Shown here piece by piece: positions 46,601-59,396 of a stretch of 64,000 bases of DNA. A program made the position numbers and the translations under genes. Origin of the DNA: Branchiostoma floridae (Eukaryota; Chordata; Leptocardii; Amphioxiformes; Branchiostomatidae). The stretch spans positions 15,086,202 to 15,150,201 of the forward strand of contig NC_049991.1 in the NCBI RefSeq assembly GCF_000003815.2, given 5' to 3'. The notes below the pieces were generated by a model that saw only the letters and a program-made list of their open reading frames with translations, was not told where the DNA came from and did not search any database. Every line of letters starts with the position of its first letter. The first letter of the stretch is position 1.

Positions 46601-48956
46601 CATTTGTTTCAGTTTGAAACGATATACACTATACAATACCAATCACTTATACTAAATATTAAAGACATTGTCTAGACAATCAATCTTTTTCCGACACACA
46701 ACGCTAACATTCTCTCTCACACACAGAACAAAAAGTTCTCTCACTTCGGGAGGTTCCCCTGCCAACCCGGCTGGAGGAGTGAGCGATTTTTTTGGTATGA
46801 GTGAGTGCGAACTTTTGTCGATGAGAGAGCGCTTTTGGAGTAGTGAAAGATCAACTTCTTTTAGTATTTTTTTTACTTAAAACGCAAAATAAACACTGGC
46901 ATTTGTTCAGTTTGTAACGATATACACCATTCAATACCAATAACTTATACGAAATATTAAAGATATTGTCTTGACAATCAATCTTTATCCAACACAACGC
47001 TGACATTCTCTCTCACACACAGAACAAAAAGTTCTCTCACTTCGGGAGGCTCCCTACCAACCCGGCTGTAGGAGTGAGCGATTTTTGGGGTCTGAGTGAG
47101 TGCGAACTTTTGTCGATGTGAGAGCGCTTTTGGAGTAGTGAAAGATCAACTTCTTATAGTATTTTTTACTAAAAACGCAAAATAAACACTGGCATTTTGT
47201 TCAGTTTGTAACGATATACACCTTTCAATACCAATAACTTATACCAAATATTAAAGATAGTATCTTGGCAATCAATCTTTATCCGACACACAACGCTGAA
47301 ATTCTCTCTCACCCACAGAACAAAAAGTTCTCTCACCTCGAGGGCTTTCCCTGCCAACCCGGCTGGAGGAGTGAGCGATTTTTTTGGTATGAGTGAGAGC
47401 GAAATTGTGTCGATGTGAGAGCGCTTTCGAAGTAGTGGAAGAAAAACTTCCGTGAGTTTTCTTAACTTCCAAAGGGCAATGAACAGTGTCATTTTCTTCA
47501 GTTTCTAATAATAAACCTTTTCAAAAATGACATTCTGTTATATTATAGACATTTCCTCGACAATCATATTATTCCGACACACAACGCAGAAATTCTCTCT
47601 CACCCACAGAACAAAAAGTTCTCTCACCTCGGGGGCTTTCCCCGCCAACCCGGCTGGAGGAGTGAGCGATTTTTTTGGTCTGAGTGAGAGCGAAATCTTA
47701 TCGATGTGAGAGCGCTTTCGGAGTAGTGGAAGAATAATTTCTTTCAGTATTTTTTCACTTCAAACGCAAAATGAACACTGACATTTTGTTCAGTTTTTTA
47801 TCGATATAAACTATACAATACAATCATTCATTCCAAAGATATTGTCTTGGCAATAAATCTTTTTCCGACACTCAACGCTGAAAATCTCTCTCACACACAC
47901 AGAAAAAGTTCTCTCACTTCGGGAGGATTTCCCTGCCAACCCGGTTGTAGGTGTGAGCGAATTTTTGGTCTAAGTGAGAGAGAAAATTTGTCGATGTGAG
48001 AGCGCTTTATGAATAGTGAAAGAAAAACTTCCTTTAGTATTTTTTGATACTTCAAACGCAAAATAAGCACAGACATTTTCTTCCGTTTCGAACGATATAC
48101 ACTATACAACACAATCATCAATTTTTTTCCGACACACAACGCTAAAATTGTCTCTCACCCACAGTACAAAAAGTTCTCTCACTTCGGGGGCTTTCCCTGC
48201 CAACCCGGTTGTAGGAGTGAGCGATTTTTTTGGTCTGAGTGAGAGCGAAAATTCGTCGATGTGAGAGCGCTTTCGGAGTGGGGAAAGAATTACTTCCTGG
48301 ACCTTCATTTACTTCGAACGGAAAATAAAAACTGACATTTTGTTCAGTTTGAAACAATATACATCATACGATAACAATCACGTATACCAAAGATATTGTT
48401 TTGATAATTCAACCTTTTCCGACACACAACGCCAAAATTCTCTCTCACCCACAGAACAAAAAGTTCTCTCACTTCGGGAGGCTTCCTTGCCAACCCGGCT
48501 GGAGGAGTGAGCGATTTTTTGGGTCTGAGTGAGAGAGAAATTTTCTCGATGTGAGAGCGCTTTCGGAAAAGTGAAACAATAACTTAATTCAGAATTTTTT
48601 CAATTCAAATGCAAAATAAACACTGACATCTTGTTTAGTTTGGAACGATGTACACTATACAATATACAATACAATCATTCATTCAAAAGATATGGTCTTG
48701 ACAATCAATCATTTCCCGACACACAACGCTAAAATTCTCTCTCACCCACAGAACAAAAAGTTCTCTCACTTCGGGAGGCTTCCTTGCCAACCCGGCTGGA
48801 GGAGTGAGCGATTTTTTTGGTCTGAGTGAGAGAGAAATTTTGTTGATGTGAGAGCGCTTCCGTGTGGTGGAAGAACAACTGCCTCGAGGTTTATTCACTT
48901 GAAAGGCACAATAAACCTGACATTTTCTCCAGTTTGTAACGATATGCATCATACAA

Positions 48957-49902
48957 CTAGAGTTCCTAGATCCCATGCCTTCGCCAAATGATTCAATCTT
49001 TTACAACTGCTGTATTAATTGTGTTTTTCATTAATTATGCAAATACGGTTTTTATTTGCATAAATCATTTTTCTTGATCATGTTCTCCTCCAAACAACAG
49101 ACGCACGCAATCTATGTTAAGAAAGAAGGCTTTTATCGCAATTTCTGATAATGTATGCAAATGAGATCCTCATTAGCATACTTAATGTTCAACGATATTC
49201 ACCTGTACATAACTTTCAATGCTACAAGTAAGAACTTCTTGTTATTTCAACAGCATTTTCTCATTGATTATGCAAATTAGGTCTCTATTTTGCATAATTT
49301 GTATGTTTCAATATTCTTCCCTTTCCCAGTTACACATTTCACATGTTGCAATGGTCCTAATAATGAACTGGGTGTGTTTAGACAATTTCCTAATTAATTA
49401 TGCAAATAAGATTCCAATTTGCATAGTTGATTTGTAATTATATAAAGCATCACATCAGCTATCTACATACCAAAAATCACAACAATCCGTCAACCCTTTT
49501 TGAGTTATTCCCTTTCAAAGTCTGACACTAAACCTGCCCTCAGTTCCAAAACAAGCCGCTAGGGAGCCCAAACCTACACCACTTACCCTCGGCATCAAGA
49601 GTTGTCTACCACTCAAAAATCATAGCCGCAGTATGGCTAGAACACGAGATATCAAACCCGGAGGTTCCGCTGCAGTACCGCTAGGGGGCCCCAAATCTTA
49701 TCGTTTCCAGGTTTTATCAAGACCTACCCACATACCAAATATCAATACAATCCATTCAGGCGTTCTCGACTTTTACTGGTCTTCTACATACAAACATACA
49801 AACATACAAACATACAAACATACAAACATACAAACATACAAACATACAAACATACAAAAATACAAACATACGCTACCCAAAACATAACCTTCTTGGCGAA
49901 GA
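48957..49902 (+). repeat. CTAGAG-family element nested in the left array
   Basis: Starts CTAGAGTTCCTAGATCCCAT and contains AATTATGCAAAT blocks, CACGAGATATCAAACCCGGA, TACCGCTAGGGGGCC and a CATACAAA microsatellite. It ends CTTCTTGGCGAAGATA, complementary to CCTTCGCCAA near its start. It splits an array unit between ATACAA and AATAATCACTTATG, which read through in intact units. Confidence 0.75.
49787..49871. repeat. Microsatellite (CATACAAA)n
   Basis: About ten copies of an 8-bp unit within the nested element; the equivalent position in the 22198-24333 copies holds a GACA repeat. Confidence 0.95.
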
Positions 49903-50812
49903 TAATAATAATCACTTATGCAAAAGACACTGTCTTGAAAATCCACATTTTTCCGACACACAACGCAGAAATTCTCTCTCACCCACAGAACAAAAAGTTC
50001 TCTCACCTCGGGAGCTTTCCCCGCCGACCCGGCTGTAGGAGTGAGCGACTTTTTTGGTCTGAGTGAGAGCGAACTTTTGTCGATGTGAGAGCGCTTTCGA
50101 AGAAGTGGAAGAATAACTTCGTTGAGGTTTATTTAATTCAAACGCATAATTAAACTGACATTTTGTTGAGATTGCAACGATATACACCATACAAAAACAA
50201 TCACTAAGTACCAAAGACATTGTCTTGGCAATTAATATTTTTCCGACACACAACGCTAAAATTCTCTCTCACCCATAGCACAAAAAGTTCTCTCACTTCG
50301 GGAGGCCGGCTACCAACCTGGCTGTAGGAGTGAGCGATTTTTGGGGTCTGAGTGAGAGAGAAATTTTGTCGATGTGAGAGCGCTTTCGGAGTAGTGAAAG
50401 AATTAATAACTTCATAGAGGTTTATTTACTTCAAACGGGCAATGAACACTAAGATCTTGTTCCCTTGGCAGCGATATACATCATACAATAACAATCACAT
50501 ATACCAAAGACACTGCCTCGACAACCATATTATTCCGACACACAACGCCAAAATTCTCTCACACACACACAGAAAAAAGTTCTCTCACTTCGGGAGGCTT
50601 CCCTTATCAACCCGGCTGTAGGAGTGAGCGATATTTTGGTCTGAGTGAAAGAGAAAATTCGTCGATGTGAGAGCGCTTTAGGAGTAGTGAAAGAATAACT
50701 TCCTTCAGTATTTCTTTACTTCAAACGCAAAATAAACACTGACATTTTGTTAAGTTTGTAACGATATAAGCCAAATAATAACAATTACTGATACCAAATA
50801 TTAAAGATATTG

Positions 50813-51430
50813 TGGTAATATGTGGGGAGTGTTTAGGTGTAAACAGAAGCACTGGTGGGATCAAGATGATATTTAGTAAAAGGCAGGCCAAGTTCGAGTT
50901 AATGGGCCTCCTAGTGGCTTTCTAAGGTACTGCAGAGGAACTTTCATTTTTGATTTTTCGTGTTCCGGACATGCTGTGGTCGTGGTTTTTGAGTTGTAGA
51001 TAGCTATTGGTATCAATGGAAAACATAGAAAACACATTGTCATGACTAAGTTGCATCTTTATTGGTTTTGAACACTAAAGTATCAATATAATTGCATCCT
51101 GCACCTGTAACCCACTTGAACATATACGAACACACTTTCCATCAATACCAAATGACTTTCGTCCCTTAGATATCTTACATACATGTAACATAGAGCAATC
51201 TCAAAGGCGTAAACTGTCGCACTAGACTAGTTGTCTCGTGCAGGCAAACTCAACAATAACAACATCAATGTTTGCACTATTATAATAGCTGATATAGGGC
51301 ATCTACTGGGCATCCATGTCATTATTATGTTTCTGCAGAAATTGCTTGCTGTTGCAAGTATAAAATCTTTCTATGAATAGGCTCTTCTTGCATGTATTGT
51401 CTACCTTATGCTTCAATGTTCTCCAATGAC
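50813..51430. repeat. Loop, left part: inverted CTAGAG-family fragment plus unique DNA
   Basis: Read on the minus strand, about 50860-51010 contains ACTCAAAAACCACGACCACA, CGGAACACGAAAAATC, CTCTGCAGTACCTTAGAAAG and CCACTAGGAGGCCC, a diverged match to the interior of the 22198-24333 repeats. 51120-51430 shows nothing recognisable. Confidence 0.5.
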
Positions 51431-51440
51431 TATACATGTA

Positions 51441-52297
51441 CAGTCAAACCTGTATTAGCGGCCGCCTTTGCATAGCGACCACCTGGCCATAGTGGCCACT
51501 TTTTGTCGGTCCCTTGGATTTGTAATGATTAAGAAATAGGCTTAGCGGCCACCTGTCCAACGCGGCCACGGCCACGCGATTTCCGGTCCCGCAGGTATAG
51601 AAACACTGCTGATTACGGCCACGCGGATGGCTGATCTACGGTCCGGCATGCGTTCGGCCATACAACAGCCGTATCCTCACCCTACGCCGGATTTAAAACC
51701 TCTTTATTTTCTAAAGAAAACTGAATGCCTGCCCGCCGACAAACGAGGTTATATAGGGTCAACGGACGACACCACTACTACGGAGGTAAACTGTGGTAAA
51801 GTAACGTTCCAATAGACTATCGGTGAGGTTAATTTACATTACAAAAACATTCTAAATAAACTGTTACACAAATAAAATGATATGAACATCAGACTATGGT
51901 GGATTTTATTCTTATATTTATCAAGAGATATGTTTAAAATTACAGACTTTTCTTGTGAGGACATTAGCATAATGGTGGGATCTGACGTGTGAACGCGGGA
52001 GAGAAAGAACGGACGGCGAATCATCAAAGAATCCAAGCCGAAAGATCAAAGAAATATGACGATACCGGTCTCTCCAGACAATATCAACTGTAGAACTGAC
52101 ATGAAGCTAGATCACAAGTGAGCCATTTTCGACTCCATGTGGCGATTATGGAGAGTACGATGGCGAAACTTGTGGAAGTGATTCGTGTTGGGAAAACCCA
52201 AATCCAGAAGATTCTTAAACGCAAGCGGGAACAACTCGAAGACTTTGAGAATAACGCCACGTCAATTAAGAAGAGAAACGTTCGTCAGACATCTTAA
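51441..52297 (+). mobile_element. pogo/Tigger-like DNA transposon, 5' fragment
   Basis: Begins CAGTCAAACCTGTATTAGCG right after a TA, the terminus style and target of pogo/Tigger elements. It continues with repeated GCGGCCAC motifs. About 0.7 kb downstream is a short coding remnant of a CENP-B-like DNA-binding region (52160-52297). No matching right terminus (GGTTTGACTG) is visible before the right array begins at about 52488, so it is truncated. It lies in the loop of the giant element. Confidence 0.65.
52160..52297 (+). pseudogene. Tigger/pogo transposase N-terminal helix-turn-helix remnant
   Basis: The frame from ATG at 52160 to TAA at 52297 gives 45 residues including VGKTQIQKILKRKREQLEDF then ENN. 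This is the second helix-turn-helix stretch typical of pogo/Tigger (Jerky, CENP-B) DNA-binding domains. The upstream part of the domain is not in frame, and the DDE catalytic domain is absent. It is a broken copy; it would not make a transposase. Confidence 0.7.
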
Positions 52298-55200
52298 TAT
52301 TTTTATTTAGCAGAACATTCCAGTTTCGTGTTGTTATGTATTTTTTTTCACTCAGAGCATGTCAAGAGCACCTTTTTTTGCCATAAGTATAAAGTAGACT
52401 CAGTCCTCTGGTAACTGGCATCTTTTTCACTAAGACAACTGGAGACGTATAGTTCCCATTTAAAACTTTTATGTAGCCTTTGATCGTCAACACGTTATCT
52501 TTCGTATCAGTGATTGTTATTGTATGATGTATATCTTTTCAAACTATACAAAATGTCAGTGTTTATTTTGCGTTTGAAGTACATAAACCTCCAGGAAGTT
52601 ATTCTTTCACCACTCCGAAAGCGCTCTCACATCGACGAGTTTTCTCTCTCACTCAGACCAAAAATTCGCTCACTCCTAGATCTGGGTTGGCAGGTAAAGC
52701 CTCCCGAAGTGAGAGAACTTTTTCTGTGTGTGTGAGAGAGAATTTCAGCGTTGAGTGTCGGAAAAAGATTGATTGTCAAAACAATGTTTTTGGTATAAGT
52801 GATTGTTATTGTATAGTGTATATCGTTACAAACTATACAAAATGTCAGCATTTATTTTGCGTTTTAAGTGAAAAAATTCTGAAGGAAGTTAGGCTTTCAC
52901 TATTCCGAAAGCGCTTTCACATCGACATAATTTCGCTCTCACTCAAACAAAAAAAAATCGCTCACTCCTAGATCCTCCAGCCGGGTTGGCGGGGAAAGCT
53001 CCCGAGGTGAGAGAACTTTTTGTTCTGTGGGTGGGAGAGAATTTCTGCGTAGTGTGTCGGAATGATATGATTGTCGACGAAATGTCTAAAATATAACAGA
53101 ATGTCATTTTTGAAAAAGTTTATCATTGGAAACTGAAGAAAATGATACTGTTTATTGCCATTTGGAAGTTAAGGAAACTCAAGCAAGTTATTCTTCCACT
53201 ACTCTGAAAGCGCTCTCACATCGACAAAGTTTCGCTCTCACTCAGACCAAAAAAATCGCTCACTCCTCCAGCCGGGTCGGCGGGGAAAGCTCCCGAGGTG
53301 AGAGAACTTTTTGTTCTGTGGGTGAGAGAGAATTTCTGCGTTGTGTGTCGGAATAATATGATTGTCGAGGAAATGTATATATATATATATCATATACCAG
53401 AATGCCAGTGTTCTGAAAGTTTATCATTTCAAACTGAAGAAAATGACACTGTTCATTGCCCTTTGGAAGTTCAGAAAACTCAAGGAAGTTATTCTTCCAC
53501 TACTCCAAAAGCGCTCTCACATCGATAAGATTTCGCTCTCACTCAGACCAAAAAATCGCTCACTCCTCCAGCAGGGTTGGCGGGGAAAGCTCCCGAGGTG
53601 AGAGAACTTTTTGTTCTGTGGGTGAGAGAGAATTTCTGCGTTATGTGTCAGAATAATGTCAAGACAATTGTATGATGTATATCGTTGCAAACTAAATAAA
53701 ATTTCAGTGTTCAATGTGCGTTTTAATTAAATAAACCTCAATGAAGTTATTCCACCACTACTCCAAAAGCGCTCTCACATCGATAAGATTTCGCTCTCAC
53801 TCAGACCAAAACATCGCTCACTCCTCCAGCCGGGTCGGCGGGGAAAGCTCCCGAGGTGAGAGAACTTTTTGTTCTGTGGGTGAGAGAGAAATTTCAGCGT
53901 TGTGTGTCGGAATGATATGATGGTCGAGGAAATGTCTTTAATATAATAGAATATCTTCGTTAAAAAGGTTTATCATTTCAAACTGAAGAAAATGGCAATG
54001 TTTATTGCCCTTTGGAAGTTAAGAAAACTCAAGCAAGTTATTCTTCCACTACTTCGAAAGGTCTCTCACATCGACAAAATTTCGCTCTCACTCAAACCCA
54101 AAAAGACGCTCACTCCTTTAGCCGGGTTTGCGGGGAAAGCTCCCGAGGTGAGAGAACTTTTTGTTCTGTGTGTGAGAGAGAATTTCAGCGTTGTGTGTCG
54201 GAAAAGATTGATTGTCAAGACAATATCTTTAATATTTGGTATAGTGATTGGTATTGTATAGTGTATATCGTTTCAAACTGAACAAAATATCTGCGTTTAT
54301 TTTGCGTTTTAAGTAAAGAATACAAAAAGAAGTTGTTCTTTCACTACTCCAAAATCGCTCTCACATCGACAAAAGTTCGCACTCACTCATACCCCAAAAA
54401 TCGCTCACTCCTACAGCCGCGTTGCCAGGGAAGCCTCCCGAAGTGAGAGAACTTTTTGTTCTGTGTGTGAGAGAGAATTTCAGCGTTGTGTGTCGGATAA
54501 AGATTGATTGTCAAGATACTATCTTTAATATTTGGTATAAGTTATTGGCATTGAAAGGTGTATATCGTTACAAACTGAACAAAATGCCATTGTTTATTTT
54601 GCATTTTTAGTAAGGAATACTAAAAGAAGTTGTTCTTTCACTACTCCAAAAGTGCTCTCACATAGACAAAAGTTCGCACTCACTCAGACCCAAAAAATCG
54701 CTCACTCCTACAGCCGGGTTGGCGGGGAAAGCCCCCGAAGTGAGAGAACTTTTTGTTCTGTGAGTGAGAGAGAATTTCGGCGTTGTGTGTCGGAATGATA
54801 TGATTGTCGAGGAAATGTTTATGATATAACAGAATGCCATTGTTAAAAATGTTTATTATTGGAAACTGAAGAAAATGGCAATGTTTATTGCCCTTTGGAA
54901 GTAAAGAAAACTCAAAGAAGTTATTCTTCAACTACTCCGAAAGGTCTCTCACATCGACAAAGTTTCGCTCTCACTCAAACCAAAAAAAAAAATCTCTCAC
55001 TCCTCCAGCCGGGTTGGTGGGGAAAGCTCCCGAGGTGAGAGAACTTTCTGTTCTGTGAGTGAGAGAGAATTTCTGCGTTGTGTGTCAGAATAATATTGAT
55101 TGTCGAGACAACATCTTTGGCATAAGCGATCATTATTGCATGATGTATATCGTTGCAAACTAAATAGAATTTCAGTGTTCAATGTGCGTTTTAATTAAAT

Positions 55201-57727
55201 AAACCTCAATGAAGTTATTCTTCCACTACTCGGAAAGCGCTCGCACATCGACAAAATTTCGCTCTCACTCAGACCAATAAAAATCGCTCACTCCTCCAGC
55301 CGGGTCGGCGGGGAAAGCTCCCGAGGTGAGAGAACTTTTTGTTCTGTGGGTGAGAGAGAATTTCTGCGTAGTGTGTCGGAATGATATGATTGTCTAGGAA
55401 ATGTCTAAAATATAACAGAATGTCATTTGTGGTAAGGTTTATTATTGGAAACTGAAGAAAATGACACTGTTTATTGCCATTTGAAAGTTAAGAAAACTCA
55501 AGCAAGTTATTCTTCCACTACTCTGAAAGCGCTCTCACATCGACAAAATTTCGCTCTCACTCAGACCAAAAAAATTCGCTCACTTCTCCAGCCAGGTTGG
55601 CGGGGAAAGCTCCCGAGGTGAGAGAACTTTTTGTTCTGTGTGTGAGAGAGAATTTCTGCGTTGTGTGTCAGAATAATATGATTGTCGAGGAAATGTAAAT
55701 ATATATCATATAACAGAATGCCATTGTTCTGAAAGTTTATAATTTCAAACTGAAGAAAATGACACTGTTCATTGCACTTTGGAAGTTGAGAAAACTCAAG
55801 GAAGTTATTCTTCCACTACTCGAAAAGCGCTCTCACATCGATAAGATTTCGCTCTCACTCAGACCAAAAAATCGCTCACTCCTGTAGCCGGGTCGGCGGG
55901 GAAAGCTCCCGAGGTGAGAGAACTTTTTGTTCTGTGTGTGAGAGAGAATTTCTGCGTTGTGTGTCAGAATAATATTGATTGTCGAGACAATATCTTTGGC
56001 ATAAGCGATCATTATTGCATGATGTATATCGTTGCAAACTGAATAAAATTTCAGTGTTCAATGTGCGTTTTAATTAAATAAACCTCAATGAAGTTATTCT
56101 TCCACTACTCCGAAAGCGCTCTCACATCGACAAAATTTCGCTCTCACTCAGACCTATAAAAATCACTCACTCCTCCAGCCAGGTTGGCAGGGAAAGCCCC
56201 CGAGGTGAGAGAACTTTTTGTTCTGTGGGTGAGAGAGAATTTCGGCGTTGTATGTCGAGAAAAAAGATTGAATGTCAAGACAATATCTTCAATATTTGGT
56301 ATAAGTGATTGTTATTGTATGGTGTATATCGTTAAAAACTGAACAAAATGTCAGTGCTTATTTTGAGTTTTAAGTAAAAAATACAAAAAGAAGTTGTTCT
56401 TTCACTACTCCGAAAGCGCTCTCACATCGACAAAAGTTCGCACTCACTCATACCAAAAAATCGCTCACTCCTACAGTCGGGTTGGCAGGGGAAGCCTCCC
56501 GAAGTGAGAGAACTTTTTGTTCTGTGTGTGAGAGAGAATGTTAGCGTAGTGTGTCGGAAAAAAGATTGATTGTGAAGACAATATCTTTAATATTTGGTAT
56601 AAGTGATTGGTATTGAATGGTGTATATTGTTACAAACTTAACAAAATGCCAGTGTTTATTTTGCGTTTTTAGTAAAATATACTAAAAGAAGTTGTTCTTT
56701 CACTACTCCAAAAGCGCTCTCACATCGACAAAAGTTCGCACTCACTCAGACCAAAAAAATCGATCACTTCTACAGCCGCGTTGGCAGGGAAGCCTCCCGA
56801 AGTGAGAGAACTTTTTGTTCTGTGTGTGAGAGAGAATTTTAGCGTTGTGTGTCGGAAAAAGATTGATTGTCAAGACATTATCTTTGGTATAAGTAATCGT
56901 TTTTGTATGATGTATATCGTTTCAAACTGTACAGAATGTCAGTTGTTGATTTGAGTCTAAAGTAAATAAATTTCCAGTAAGTTCTTCTTTCACTATTCCG
57001 AAAGCGCTCTCATATCGACCAAATTTCGCTCTCACTCAGACCGAAAAATTCGCTCACTTCAACAGCCGGGTTGGCAGGAGAGCCTCCCGAAGTGGGAGAA
57101 CTTTTTGTTCTGTGGGTGAGAGAGAATTTTAGCGTTGTGTGTCGGAAAAAGATTGATCGTCAAGACAATGTCTTTGGTATCAGTGATTGTTATTGTATGG
57201 TGAATATCTTTTCAAACTGAACAAAATGTGTTTATTTTGCATTTTAAGGTAATAAACCTCCAAAAGCACTCTTAAATCGACGAATTTTCTCTCTCACTCA
57301 GACAAAAAATTCGCTCACTCCTAGAGCTGGGTTGGCAGAGAAAGTCTCCCGAAGTGAGATATCTTTAATATTTGGTATAAGTGATTGGTATTGTATAGTG
57401 TATATGGTTACAAACTACACAAAATGTTTGCGTTTATTTTGCGTTTTAAGTAAAGAAATACTGAACGAAGTTGTTCTTTCACTATTCCGAAAGCGCTCTC
57501 ACATCGACAAAAGTTCGCACTCACTCAGACCCAAAAAATCGCTCACTCCTACAGCCCCGTTGGCAGGGAAGCCTCCCGAAGTGAGAGAACTTTTTGTTCT
57601 GTGGGTGAGAGAGAATTTTATGGTTGAATGTCGGAAAAAGATTGATTGTCAAGACCATATCTTTGGAATGAATGATTATATTGTATAGTGTATATCGTTA
57701 TAAACTAAACAAAATGTCAGTGTTTAT

Positions 57728-58200
57728 TTTGCGCTTGAAACAAGAAAGCTTCTGAAAAAAAAGGTGGCTGATGCGTATTTTGAAAAAAGCCAGTATGCAA
57801 ATATATTCGAGAAAATCAGTTTGTTCTTGTGTAATTCTGTGATATAGATGTTGTATGGGCATTTTATGGAAAGTTAGAACGACATATAAGCAGAGTATCG
57901 CACGTCTCATTCAAATATCCCAACATCGAAAAAATGCAGAAGTATAACAGGTGCAAATGTGAGTGTTAATGTTCTATACAAAAGTATTGTTAATAAGTAT
58001 TTCAATGGATGCACAAATTAGTATTTTAATGGATGTAAAAAAAGAAAAAAAAAGGTTAAAAAAAATAATTGCCTCCCCGGAATCGAACTGGGTGCTTTGG
58101 TTTACAATGCGCTAATTCTCCCACTGCGCTAGAGCGACCATGTTCAAGGAAGGACTGTTTAAACAGGTATATAAAATATTTGGCATGGAAAGATACTGAA
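57728..58200. other. Non-array insertion in the right arm
   Basis: The unit pattern stops at about 57730 (TGCGCTTGAAACAAGAAAGC) and resumes at about 58195 (GAAGGAAGTTATTCTTTCAC). The interval is AT-rich, with poly-A tracts at 58037-58066 and the tRNA-like sequence. Confidence 0.6.
58069..58143 (-). tRNA. tRNA-like sequence or pseudogene
   Basis: The minus strand reads TAGCGCAGTGG (A box), a perfect GCGC/GCGC D stem, TTGTAAACC (resembling a Thr-TGT anticodon loop), and CAGTTCGATTCCGGGG (B box / T arm, four of five pairs). About seven bases are missing from the anticodon arm and the acceptor stem pairs poorly, so it is probably a tRNA pseudogene or SINE head. T-rich runs just past the 3' end could stop pol III. 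Confidence 0.45.
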
Positions 58201-58637
58201 GGAAGTTATTCTTTCACTATTCCGAAAGCGCTCTCACATCGACAAAAGTTCGCACTCACTCAGACCCAAAAAAATCGCTCACTCCTACAGCCGGGTTGGC
58301 AGGGAAGCCTCCCGGAGTGAGAGAACTTTTTGTTCTGTGTGTGAGAGAGTATTATAGCGAAGTGTGTCGGAAAAAGATTGATTGTTAAGACAATATCTTT
58401 AATATTTGGTATAAGTGATCGGTTTTGTAGTGTATATCGTTACAAAGTAAACAAAATGTCTGCGTTTATTTTGCGTTTTAAGTAAAAAATACGAAAAGAA
58501 GTTGTTCTTTCACTACTCCAAAAGCGCTCTCACATCGACAAAAGTTCGCACTCACTCATACCCAAAAAATCGCTCACTCCTCCAGCCGGGTTGGCAGGGA
58601 AGTTCCCGCAGTGAGAGAACTTTTTGTTCTGTGTGTG

Positions 58638-58745
58638 NNNNNNNNNNNNNNNNNNNNNNNNNNNNNNNNNNNNNNNNNNNNNNNNNNNNNNNNNNNNNNN
58701 NNNNNNNNNNNNNNNNNNNNNNNNNNNNNNNNNNNNNNNNNNNNN
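58638..58745. other. Assembly gap (108 N) inside the array
   Basis: Run of 108 N within a repeat unit. Confidence 0.99.
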
Positions 58746-58860
58746 CAAAATGTCTGCGTTAATTTGGCGTTGTAAGTAAAAAATACTAAAAGAAGTTGTT
58801 CGTTCACTACTCCAAAAGCGCTCTCACATCGTAAAAAGTTCGCACTCACTCAAACCCGGA

Positions 58861-59396
58861 AAATCGCTCACTCCTCCAGCCGGGTTGCCAGGGAAGTTCC
58901 CGAAGTGAGAGAACTTTTTGTTCTGTGTGTGAGAGAGAATTTCAGCGTTATGTGTCGGAAAAGATTGATTGTCAAGACAATATCTTTAATATTTGGTATA
59001 AGTGATTGATATTAAATGGTGTATATCGTTACATACTCAACAAAATGTCAGTGTTTATTTTGCGTTTTAAGTAAAAAATACTAAAAGAAGTTGATCTTTC
59101 ACTACTCTAAAAGCGCTCTCACATCGACAAAAGTTCGCACTCACTCAGACCCAAAAAATCGCTCACTCCTACAGCCGGGTTGGCAGAAAGCCTCCCGAAG
59201 TGAGAGAACTTTTTGTTCTGTGTGTGAGAGAGAATTTCTGCGTTGTGTGTCGGAATAATATGATTGTCGAGGAAATGTATATATATCATATAATAGAATG
59301 CCATTGTTAAATTGTTTATTATTGGAAACTGAAGAAACTGACACTGTTCATTGCCTTTTAATAGTTAAGAAAACTCAAGCAAGTTATTCTTCCACT
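58861..59396 (-). repeat. Higher-order duplicate block, copy 1
   Basis: This stretch of about 535 bp recurs at 60588-61123 (offset 1727 bp, about six units) with almost no differences by eye. Neighbouring units differ much more, so it reflects recent multi-unit duplication, gene conversion, or assembly redundancy. Confidence 0.8.

Larger units (their letters stand above)
43086..50812 (+). repeat. Left arm array of about 290-300-bp units
   Basis: About 22 units. The landmark GACACACAACGC recurs near 43730, 44021, 44311, 44609, 44906, 45203, 45500, 45797, 46094 and onward, mostly 290-297 bp apart. The conserved core is ATTCTCTCTCAC, AAAAAGTTCTCTCAC, the CCAACCCGGCTG region, GGAGTGAGCGATTTTT, GAGTGAG(A/T)GCGAA, TTGTCGATGTGAGAGCGCTT. 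Two spacer types alternate between units: one with CTTCCAAAGGGCAATGAACA, the other with AAAACGCAAAATAAACACTG. Small frames of 60-100 residues on both strands (VREL / GERTFCSVCEREF types) come from the core and are not genes. Confidence 0.92.
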
